Below are positions 49,101-59,068 of a stretch of DNA of 64,000 nucleotides, in pieces. Position 1 is the first letter of the stretch, and every line of letters starts with the position of its first letter. Position numbers and translations under genes: made by a program. The notes below the pieces were generated by a model that was not told where the DNA came from, ran no database searches, and saw only the letters and a program-made list of their open reading frames with translations. Source of the stretch: Apus apus (taxonomy: Eukaryota > Chordata > Aves > Apodiformes > Apodidae); assembly GCF_020740795.1 (NCBI RefSeq), contig NC_067295.1, forward strand, positions 1,612,501 to 1,676,500, written 5' to 3'.

Positions 49101-52100
49101 AACAGAGGTGGGAGCCTGCATCCCACCATCCACTTCCCCTGTGGCCCCAAGGGCCTCATAGGATGGAAAACATCCCTAAAAAGTTTCTTACCTGATGGAT
49201 TCTAGAGGTATTTTATCGATCTGCTCCTCCTGCAGATTACACAGGTTTCTCCCCCCAATTGTCTGGAGCAAGGGCCCCGTCAAGGTGGAGCCCATCAAGG
49301 TGCCCCCCAGGGCCCTGTACCTTTTCAGCAGCTGGTTGACCTGGGAAACACAGTTCAGGTGGTTGCAGGCAGGGAAGGCAGATGCTCCCAGGAGAAATGC
49401 CTGTGCTGCAAGGCTGCCGTGCTGCCCTCGGGCAACACCTGAGCTGGGCTCTGGCACCCAGTGGTCCCAGTTTGGGGTCACCAGCGCCTGAACCCCTCTG
49501 CTGCCATGGGTTTACCTGGGCAGGGTTCCACTGGCCATCTGAGGGGTCAAGCAGGGCCAGGAGTGTGTCACTGGAGGTCACCATCCACTGGCTGATCTCC
49601 TTCGGCGTGTACAGGCGGGACAGTGTCCCGAGCTCCTTCAGCTGCTTCTCCGGGATCCCCGAGGGGTAAATCTGTAGGGCCAGGCCGGAGGGGTGGAGAA
49701 GAGGGTCAGGGGAGGGAAACGAAGGCAGAAGTGGGCACAAAGGACCTGCTCAGGTGCCTTCATCCCCATGGCTGGTGATGCCCATTCCCGCAGCTGGTCT
49801 CGCCCATCCCGGAGCGTGCCCGTGCCAGCAGGGGGGCTGTGCCAGGGCTCCTGCCCTGTGTCACCCCTCACCTGTGACAGCTTTCTTTTCAGGACCCTGA
49901 GGTACGTCGTGGGGAGGGGCTGCTCAGACAGCAGCTCCAGGTTTGCTTTTAAAACCTCATCGCTCAGGCACAGGTTGAACTCCTCGATGCTGTATGTGAG
50001 GACTAACAAGGTGGAGATGGTGCTGGCTGTGATGGGGCTGGATGAGCAGCCTGTGGGCAGGAAGGACATGTCAGGTGTTTCTTCCCTTCCCACCTTGGCC
50101 CTGATCCTGCCCCGTGGCCCCAGAAAAGCTCCAGTGGAGGCACATGGAATCAGGGACTGTGAATCATCCTCCCAGCCCCTGGCTCCCCAGCCTGTGAAGG
50201 AACCTTATTTGCTTTCATTCCTTAAAGTTACTCCTGAGGAGCCTGCTGATGTTTCTGCAGACCTTGTGGGCTTTGTGCTGTTCAAGGCAACAAGAAATGC
50301 TTGGGCAAGGTGAACCCACATGAGTATCCTCTGGTCTTGCAGCATCCTCCCCTGCTCAACTCCAGGAGTTTTCTCCTCTGCTCCAGCTCATTCCTGGCTG
50401 CTCCTGCCGTATTTCTGCTCCCAGGTAAGAGCAAACACCCCAACAGGCTGTAGGGGTGTTTCCCCCCAACTGCCCAGTGGCTTTATAGGAATCCCACAGT
50501 TTTCTGCCCAGTCCTGTCCATCTTTCTGGGGGCACACAAATGCCAATCATTCCAGGAACATTTTGCCCCCCAAGAGCTCTGAACTGCTCTAGGATGGCCA
50601 CGGTGAAGGGAGACACTCACCTTCTGTGGTCCTCTTCAGCCTGGGTCGAGACAAAGCCACTGCTGCTGGGAAGGCCCTGAGGAGGGTCAGGGACTTTTCC
50701 CACTGGGAATGTCCCTGGCTGCTGTAAGTGGCTGCGATTGTCCTGCCAAAAGCCTCCCGTGTTGCCTGTAGGGGGGCAGAGGGTGCTGGGTCCTGCAGCC
50801 TTAGGGGGCTGAAGGGCAGCTCCCCTCGAGCTCTCGAGGAGGGCACTTACCTTGGCCACCAAGCTCAGTGTGGTCTGGTTCAAAGCCAGCACGAGCGGCC
50901 CCAAACTTTGTAGAGTCTGTAAATCCCAGCTGGAAGGGTCCCTGTGGAGGTCAGGAGAAGGTTGGGTGTTGGTCCAGCTGGTGGGTCCACCACCCTGCCC
51001 ACGCACCGCCTGCCCCATAAGGGCAGGTGGAGGCTCCTTACCCATACACTGTGCCACCCCCAAGGAGCACAGCATTGAGGGCGTCCTGCTGGGCCCCTGT
51101 CAGCTCTGGGCAGAGCTTCAGGTTCTCCAGGACACTGGGGTCTGAGGCTGTGATGGTCTCAGGCTCCATGTCACACACCAGTGCCCCAAGGCTGCTGAGC
51201 TGCTCAGGATGCAAGTGGCTGCTCCTCACCCCCTGGGAGAGACAATCCAGCCCTCGTACAAGCACACGGTGAGGGGTGCAGGGGACCCTGGCCACCCCCC
51301 AGCTCTTCTCCCCCTCACCAGGCAGGTCAGTGCCCGTTGCAGCAGCTCCCGCCGCTGGACTGAGCCCTTGGGCAGCAGGTCCAGGTTCCCATGGGAAGCA
51401 CGGGTGTAAAAGGCTCCACAGGTCCCACTGTCCACCTCGGCCAAACTGTGGGGAGCAAGAGCCAGCATGGAGAGGAGGAACGGGGTGAAGGGCCCCTCAT
51501 CTCCACCAGAAGGTCTGTAATGTTGCTTTTGGGGATATATAGGGAGAGTCCTTTTAAGTGATCACTCCTTTCTGAGCAATGAGCTGCTGAGCTGCTCAGG
51601 GCTGGGGAGTCTCCTCTCACCAGGAGAGGACATCTTGGACATAGGATGGGAGCCACCCAACTCCATGCATCCCACGCCATGCCCAGCAAGGCCCTATCCT
51701 TGGAGAGAAGCGGGGTGAGGAGAGAACCAGGGGGTCTGCAGGGCTGGAAATGTCCCGTGTGGGTCTGAGGGTGCCCGCAGACACAGGTGATTTTTGTAAC
51801 ACTCTCCTCCTCAGAGAGCTCCACGTGCCCTGGGGTGTGCCAGGGCCCCTGGATGAAGTGATTCAGCCCCAAAACCACAGCCGTGTGCTGCCCTTGACTC
51901 AAAGAAGAGCAGCAGGTCGGGCGGGTACCTGCCGAAATCAGCCGTCAGGTTCCTGGCAGAGAGCAGGCGGGCCAGGCAGGAGAGCTGGGCAGAGAGAGGC
52001 AGGGCTTGCCAATGCCGAGGTGCCGAGAGCCCCTTTGCCACCTCCCCGCCGGGCTCTGCGGGGTGTGCAGCCCCTCCCCTGCCCACCTGGACACGGCTCA

Positions 52101-54170
52101 GCTCCGCTGGGTTGTTTTGCAGCCCCCGGGCCAAGGCCAGGCGGGCAGCGGCGGGCAGGGGGCGGGCCGGGAGGCACGGGAACCCCCGCAGGACCCCGGC
52201 CCAGAGGCTGCGGGGAGGAGACAGGGCTGCAGCTCATCGTCAGCTTTAGCTCCCCAGCACCCCGTGGAGGTCAAGCCTGCTCATTCCCTTGGGAACTTCC
52301 CCCTTCATCCCAACCACGACTGCGTGAGGTAAGCGGGAATACCACGGGGATGTCATGAAGCTGTCCCCTGATGCCAGCGGTGGGGACAAAGGGCATGTCC
52401 TGTCAGCCGGGAGGGTGCCCGTCCCCGTGGCCAGGGTGGTGGCAGAGGTGCCCACCATCCCCTGGGAGCTGGGTGAGGGAGGAGCCACTGGAGCCTGGAT
52501 TTCGGCTCGGGGGAGGCTCTGGTTACACCCGAGTCAGCCCCGCGAAAGGGAAGGAAGCGCTCGGTGTGTTTGTGCTGCGGCAGCCCCGGCAGCTGCGGCC
52601 CCAGCTCCAGAACCGGCTGCTCAAGACTCTAAATCCTCTCCGGCCCAAGTCACCTGTCACAGCGGCCGTGACACGGATGCGGAGAGAAACGCAACATCCA
52701 CCCACGCCTGCCCGGCCCCCCGGGCCCCCCCAGGGACCCCCCGCTTGTCTGGCACCCTTGTCCTGGGGGTGGCACTTACTCAGGGTGTTGCTCGGCGGCA
52801 GACAGGACAGCTCCGATGATCAGGGTGGCCTGAGGAGGAGGATGGGGGGACGCTCAGCCCCGCCAGGAGCACAGGGATTTAAACCCCCAGGGATGGAGCG
52901 GGGAACGGGATCCGAGCCGGCCGGTGCTCCCGGTGGCTGCTGGCGGCTGAGAGCTGCCGCAGCCCCGAGCCTGCCCTGGCTCACGGGCAGGGACAAAAGC
53001 CACCACAGCTACTCTCAGGAGTGGGGACCCTTCAACAGGGGGTCTGTCCCAGCTCCCCCACAGCTGGGGGGACCTGGGGTGCCCATCAGGTCTAGGGTCC
53101 CAGCCCTTGGCTTGCGAGCAGGGCAGGGACACTGCCCGACAGCGGGTGAGCGAGGGAGGGGACGGGAGGGGACAGGGTCTGCTGAGGGGAGCAGAGGACT
53201 GGGGACCCACAGCAGCTCTGCCGTGTTCCAGCAAAGCCCTGGTGTACTGGGAGGCACTGGAGCAGCCGGGGGGGACTCACCACTGCCACTTTCGCCAGGT
53301 CTGTGGAGAAACCTGCAAGGAAGCGGGAGGGGGTTGTGAAACATCCATGCTAGGGAATGTATGGAATGTCTGTGCTATGAACATCCATGCTATGAACATC
53401 CGTGCTATGGGGTGTCCGTGCTATGGGGTGTCCATGCTATGGGGTGTCCATGCTATGGAACGTCTGTGCTATCCATGACTGTATGTACAGGCAACTGGGG
53501 GCTGTTCTAAAGCAGGTTCATGTTTAAATTCTGGGAAGGGCCTTTTCTTAGTTTTAAAATTGAAATTAATTTATTTATCAATTTATTAAATGTAAATTAA
53601 TGTAAATTAATTGATTACTTTTTACTTTTTAATTCAACATGATTACATATTATTTAAATAACTATAATATAGCTCATAATATAATTAACTATTTAAAAGC
53701 TAAATATAATTATCATTGTGTTGATAAATATTTATTCTACAATATTATTTAATTAAATTATTTTAATATTTTAAATTTAATACCATTTTTCTTAATTGAA
53801 TAATATTTGGTAAATGCTGGTGACCACCCTGCATCCCCCTGTGCTGCCCTGCAGCCTCTGCCAGCCCTGACAACCCGGGGTGCCTCGGGATGGGTTTGCA
53901 GGACAAAAAAAGTGAGGAATCTGCCCCTGGAAAAGTGTTTTCATGCAGATTTCTAACACGGTGCTGGCAGCAGCTGGGCAAGCTCCCTGTGGATGCTGGT
54001 GGGAGCAGGAGGCAGTGCCCAGGCAGTGCCAAAGCCAAGAGGGTTGGGAATGAAAAGCAGGGTGGGCTGGAGCATCCCCAGTGCTGGGGGGTCCTGGGCA
54101 GGATCAGCTTGAGGGGGACAAGGGGTAACTCACGGAGGCAGAGAGAAGTGGCTGGGGCTGCCCACACCAT
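46180..54170 (-). CDS. MSLNL: MSLNL, mesothelin-like protein with mucin-like domain
   Basis: Sixteen coding exons on the minus strand: 54134-54170, 53281-53312, 52780-52829, 52087-52207, 51899-51984, 51319-51445, 51042-51232, 50851-50941, 50621-50765, 49872-50050, 49516-49671, 49192-49340, 48793-48926, 48522-48622, 46886-48335, 46180-46262. They total 3132 nt (1043 aa) with consistent phases. A signal peptide with a long n-region (core VAVATLIIGAVLSA, residues 21-34) is built from exons 1-3. The MPF-like part (LRGFPCLPARPL, PPDLLLFF, GTCGAFYTRA) ends at a furin-type site RPRLKR (285-290). The mesothelin core follows (GCSSSPIT, IYPSGIP, GGAPADDLKSL). Residues from about 584 to 1000 form a Thr/Pro/Ser-rich mucin-like insert. 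The last exon codes a GPI-type tail (LVPILVAALGSSLLWGLL). The exon 5 donor (GA|GTCAAG) is weak but its phase fits. The protein is probably a heavily O-glycosylated surface protein; its partner is unknown. Confidence 0.87.
47487..47948 (-). repeat. MSLNL: Coding VNTR in MSLNL (21/24-bp units)
   Basis: About 20 tandem units encode QPAPTST, QPAPTSTT or QPAPFSAT on the minus strand. Units are 21 or 24 bp, always multiples of three, and two sequence types alternate irregularly (seven are of the PFSAT type). The array lies inside exon 15, within the wider Thr/Pro/Ser-rich segment. Pro/Thr/Ser-rich tandem repeats are typical mucin O-glycosylation platforms. Confidence 0.95.
53346..53478. repeat. 15/16-bp minisatellite in MSLNL intron 1
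   Basis: Tandem units of the form gctatggggtgtccat or gctatgaacatccat occur about six to eight times, starting roughly 35 bp upstream of MSLNL exon 2 in transcript orientation. They are non-coding. Confidence 0.85.
53540..53815. repeat. AT-rich low-complexity island
   Basis: About 275 bp are almost entirely A and T (ttaaattattttaatatttt and similar), with repeated taaattaat-type words, inside an otherwise GC-rich gene. The tract lies in MSLNL intron 1. No coding potential was seen. Confidence 0.9.
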
Positions 54171-54954
54171 GGTGGCTGTTCCAGGGCTTCTTCCTCAGAG
54201 CCAGGGAGTGTGTCTCACCCCCGGGATGGTGCTGGCAGTTGGCTGGGCTGGGAATAGTCCTGGAGCTGATTCCTTTGTCCGATGCTGGGGCTGGAGCTGT
54301 GGAGCACTGCAGGCCAGCGTGCCCACCCGTCCTCTCTGAGTGCCCACACAAGCCCCTGCACCCAAGGGAGAGGGTTTTAAATCCTAAATAAGAGAAAACA
54401 GACCTTCATTCTCCATCTGTTATTAAAAGAAACTCCACCATAAACTGTTCTTTCTGACACCCAGAGCCCAGCTCCTGCCTGTGCCCTGCAGGGACAGAGT
54501 CCCCCTCCATCCCCTGGCTCTGCATGGACCACACCAACACAGGCTGGGAGAAATCCAGTGCAACCCAGTGGAGGAGCACCAGCAGGCATCACCCTCCCCT
54601 GTCCCCAACCCCAAACCCCTCAGCTAGAAACCCTGTCAGGAAATTAATCCCTGCTCCAGGAATGGGTTGCCCAGAGCAATTACCTTATTGCCCTGGAATT
54701 TTCCCGCTAAGTCTTGTTATGGTCCCTGAATCCCACTGGTGCCCTGGTTATGTTGCTCACCTTCCAGGAGGGATCTGGCTCTGGGATGAAGCTTCTGCTC
54801 CAGAGAAGGTGCTCACCCACCTGCTGTCCTGGGGATGGGCCGGGATGGGGCTGGGGACAACTCGGCACTTATCTGCTGCGGGGTGGGGATGTTGCTCTGA
54901 AACTGGGGTGTGACGGGGCAGTTTCTCAACAGTGTTTTGTAAAGCTGCTTTCTC

Positions 54955-55045
54955 TTCTGGGCTTGGTTTTGTTGTTGGGTGTGGGGTTTTTTTTTGGTGT
55001 GTGTTTGTTGGGTTTTGTGGGTTGTTTTTTTTTCTTTTGTAAAAC
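54955..55045. repeat. GT/T-rich low-complexity patch
   Basis: The plus strand is a mixture of T runs and tttggtgtgtg-type words with very little A or C. It is not a clean microsatellite. Confidence 0.6.
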
Positions 55046-56386
55046 GTCACTTTGAACTTCGGGGCAAATGGCTTGAATGGCCTGGTTTGGTGATTTCTGG
55101 GCTCCTGATGGAGGAACTTCCTCCTGATTAGTGAAAGACCTTTGAGCTATTCAGGGGGCTATTTGATAGGGCAACCAGGGTGCAGAACAACCAAGTCCTG
55201 GGTGATGGGCTCAGCACTCCTCTGGGACGTGCTCCCCATCCAAACTTGTCCTTTTGGCCTTGACCATGGACAATCCTGTTCCCTTTTTTTACAGCTTTCT
55301 CCACTTCTGAACCTGCTTGGAAATGCCACCCAGCACGTGCCATAAAGAAGGAGACCAGAAAGTAAGGAGGCAAAGCCTTTCTGAGGCTGGATGAGGAAAA
55401 CCTGGAGGAGCCTGACCCTGTGCAGCACCAGACATGTTACCTGAGACTTTATCCTGGGAAAAAAGGAAGGGTAAGAGCTGTTGGCAGTGGGTGGCTGGGC
55501 TGGCAGCCTGGCTGCGCCACCTGCTCAGCTGGGTTTGGGGACACCAGCCTTCACAAAGGGTCCTTGGACCTGCTGGCACAGTGATGAGCAGAGTGTGCCA
55601 TCCCCCAGTGCTCCCAGCCATGGTGTCCCCATCCCCACCCTCCACAGAGCAACCAGTCCTGCAGCACCAGGGCTTGCTCAACACCCGCAGGTGATTCTGG
55701 TTTCTATTTTGGAAGGATTTCCTGTAAAAATAGCTCTCATTAGAGTGGTAAAATTACAGAAAATTGTTTGCTATGAGGCTGCTGGTGGGGGACAGCCCCT
55801 GCTGCAGGCTGGATGGTCAGAGGTGGCTGGAGCACGAGGGCAGGAGCACATGGGGGCCCTTCGCAGGTCACTGTGTCTTGCTGTGTCCCCATGGAGCTTA
55901 AAACCAACCCTGAAACAACCCCAGGAGGAGCAGGCACAGGAAAATCCACCCCAAACCTGTACTTGCTGGGAAGCATCTGCCTAATCCCTTCCCCAGGCTG
56001 GCCAGATGGGCTGGAAATGCTCCCTCCTCTTAACCAGCTGCTTCTCCACCCTTGCCAGGGTTTTAACCCTAAAAACCTCACAGCCTGAAGACTGCAAATA
56101 ATTCCTTTGGGTCTTTGCTCACTTTTCCAGCTTTTCCAACCCAAGGAATGTGCAAGAGTTATATGGAAAACTTGCATGGCAGCAGCTTTCCCTGTGCACC
56201 TCCTAAACCCCAGGAGCTCTGGGGCTGCTTCCCCATTTCCCTGCCAGGAAGAGCTGCTATGTTTTGAAATTAGGAATTTTTCTTCTGCTTCTGCTCGTTG
56301 GTTGGGGTCAATCCCAGCTGCTGGGATTGGGCAGAGGGCAGGGTGGGCAGGGGAAGGGCCAGGACAGCGGCATCTGCCCCAGCCAC

Positions 56387-56636
56387 CTCGGGCATCCTTG
56401 GTCATCTGTGTCAGAGTTACTAAATCCAGGAAGGCTTTCAGGTAGGTGGTTTCGGCCAGGGAGGGGGATCTCAGCTGGGCGAGGACCCACAACAGGTTGG
56501 CCGGGTTGAAGCCCTGGGGCTGGTCCTGCTGGACTGGTCTGGGCTCATTCCTGGAAGCCCCCAGCACCGCACCGGCCACACTGTGGAAGACGCCAGCCCA
56601 GGCAGCACGGGGTGGATTGAGAGACCAGAGGGTGAA
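56387..56636 (-). other. Possible unassigned exon or exon relic
   Basis: On the minus strand an open frame of 328 codons (55740-56726) contains a stretch with protein-like composition: LWSLNPPRAAWAGVF, QGFNPANLLWVLAQL and TTYLKAFLDLV. It is bounded by CTGCAG|TTCACC and CGAG|GTGGCT (a weak donor). The 250-nt segment would enter in phase 0 and leave in phase 1, which happens to fit MSLNL exon 2. The helical, Leu-rich pattern resembles mesothelin-superfamily repeats, but I cannot show homology. It could be an alternative 5' exon of MSLNL, a relic of an N-terminal extension like that of MSLN, or chance in GC-rich sequence. Confidence 0.3.
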
Positions 56637-57578
56637 CTGCAGGGTACGCAGGGAATGGTTTATTACAGCAACGTGCAACGAGGAACAAGGGTTACAGCAA
56701 GCTGGGCAGGATGTCACGAGCCACACACCTGATCACGACCCCCCGTTCCCAACACACCGGTGGATTCGTGGACGGTGCAGAGAACGGCCCCGCGGCAGCG
56801 ACGAGGGAGCAGGGCTGGAAAGCGGAAAACGTCCCTCTGCAGGGCAAGGAAAGCAGATTTATCTCTGGTTGCTGCAATGTCAGGTAAAGGTGCAATGCAG
56901 GAGGTTGTTGGGTGGTGCGGGGGCTCCTCAGGGTGCCAGCCCCTGGCAGTGACAGTCCATCACTTCCCCCTGTGTGTGGGCACCACGTGTCCCCTCGCGT
57001 CACCCCTAGTGACCACCAGCCCTGCAGCTGAGGGAAGAATCATCCCTGTCACACAGTGGGGACAGTCCCTCCACAGGCTGTGGGAAGGGATGGCTATGTC
57101 CTGCCTCTGCTGCTGCAGATCTCACCCGTAACTCCTCTGGGCCTCCTGAGAATGTCACCTCGTTCTTCAACAAACAGGTTCCTGGTCTTAACTTACAGCT
57201 CTGAGACCTGCCTGTGGCTGCCCCTCCCCTTACCAGCTACTCCTGGGAGATGGGATGGGCAGGGATGAGGCCTGGGAGGAAGGAGACAGGTCTCCTGCTC
57301 CTCCAACCCCTCCGTGACAACATTTCAGGAGCCCACAGTCCCCAGTCAGTGCCTGCGGAGCCCTGCACCTTGTGCCTGTCCCCAACCCACAGTCACAGCA
57401 GCACTTGGTGCCAAGACACGGAACAAAGGTGACAGCCCCCTCATCTCCAGCCACATGCCACCACATGGTGAGCTGGCAGCTGCCAGCACCCAGGGACACA
57501 AGGGACAGGAAATGCAACACCCCGTGGGGTTTCAGTGACCCGCACAGTGCGCTCACACCAAGGAGAGGGCGGAGCTGC

Positions 57579-57584
57579 TTTATT
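57579..57584 (-). terminator. Candidate RPUSD1 poly(A) signal
   Basis: TTTATT on the plus strand is AATAAA on the minus strand, about 1.5 kb beyond the RPUSD1 stop. I saw no closer canonical hexamer, so 57.57-59.07 kb is probably the RPUSD1 3' UTR. Confidence 0.45.
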
Positions 57585-59068
57585 CCCCTTCGGGGCAGGA
57601 ATATTAGTTGCGTGAAACTGCTGTCAGGGGCACGTTAAACAGGACAGGAATGCAGGGTGACAATAACTCTGGGCACCTGCTGATTTGGCAGCTTGGTGCT
57701 GAAGGACCAGTGCTCTGGATGTGACGGGCTCCAGCCTTCCCTGTCCCTCCAGCCCATGCCTGCTGCCTTGCTCTTGCTCTCTTTGTTCTCCAAACATCCT
57801 CCTTGGGCTGGAAATGGTGGGAAGGAGAGAGCGAAGCGGCACGGGCAACTCCAGAGAAACTCTTCTTGCAGAGAGCCAAGCTCCTTCCTGCCCCTCGTAT
57901 CAGGCCTCGGCTGTTCTCTCAGCTCCAACCCTTTCCTTGGTTGCTCTTGCTGCTCCAGAGCCCTCCCAGACTGCCCACCCAAAGGACCTGCCCCCAGCAC
58001 TGGCACCCCACAGCAACCAGCCAGTGAGGAGCTACAGGACCAAGATATGATACTTATTGCTCCTCATTTGGGTAGAGCAGAAAGGAGCTTGTGCCTTCTG
58101 ACCTGTCTCAGCAAGGGTTACATCCCCAGCCAGGATAAAAGCGGGTGCTAGGAAAAGGCAATGCCAGTAGAAGGAATGATGAGATCTATTAAAAAAGCTT
58201 TGGGCTGCTGGCTCTCTGACCACACAAGCACTAAAAATATACGTGTCTCCGAGACCACCCGTACTTCAGAACCACTAAATGATGAGGTTTTTCTCTTAGA
58301 AATTCGAAAAAAAATAGTTTAAAATCCATGTGTATCGACTTGCTCACCTTCAACACTCCTTTAAAAAGACACACGTGGGTGGAAGCAGGAAGGAAAATGT
58401 GTGGGCAGGGATGGGCAGGCAGCTTGTCCTTGGAGGCAGGCCGGGATGGGCAGGCAGCAGGTTCTCAGTGGCAGGCAGGGCCTGCCTGGGCCCATCAAAC
58501 AGATGGGGCCACCCTGGGACCAGAGGGGGATTTGTTGGTGCCCCCCAGGCTGCCCCTCAGCCTCCTGATCTCCCACCTCCCACACAACATGTGTTCCAGC
58601 AGGCTGGAATGAAGGGAATTGGGGGCAGGGGCACAGAAGCTGCACCCGGCATGTTCTCCCCTCCCTTTGCTGGGCTGCATTTTAGCATCCTAAGATGCAG
58701 GGAGGGTTTGCAGATATATCCATCGTGCCCATGGCAAAGGCAGTGGCCCTGCTGCTCCGGCTGTGCTTGGGCCCCCAGGGCAGGGACATAAAGCATTGGG
58801 GTCACTCTAAGCTGGTATGTGACACACTGACTCTGCTGCTGAGGCTCAGAATCAGGAAAGGGGCATCCAGTGGCCAGAGGGATGATGTGTACGTTAAAAA
58901 CCAAACTCACCCTAATCACTGCTAAAATCTCTCTAATCCCAGCCCCAGAAGTGAGGGAAGCCACAGACTACGGGGAGTGCAGATGTGGAGTCAGCGCTGG
59001 GCTCTGCTGGGACCCACCGGGACAACAATGGGAGCCTTGGGCTGGAAATGCAGAGATGTGGTGGGAAC
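57585..59068 (-). other. Probable RPUSD1 3' UTR
   Basis: No coding exon was recognised on either strand. Position directly after the RPUSD1 stop and before the first AATAAA suggests 3' UTR. The UTR assignment is inference. Confidence 0.4.

Larger units (their letters stand above)
54171..57578. other. Interval between MSLNL and the RPUSD1 3' end
   Basis: The interval holds a GT/T-rich low-complexity patch (about 54955-55045) and the possible minus-strand exon at 56387-56636 listed separately. I found no other supportable exon, RNA gene or repeat here. Confidence 0.45.

Noticed and set aside
52371-53339. 322-codon plus-strand open frame
   Set aside because: It overlaps MSLNL exons 2 and 3 on the other strand, is low-complexity Gly/Pro/Arg, and lacks family motifs.
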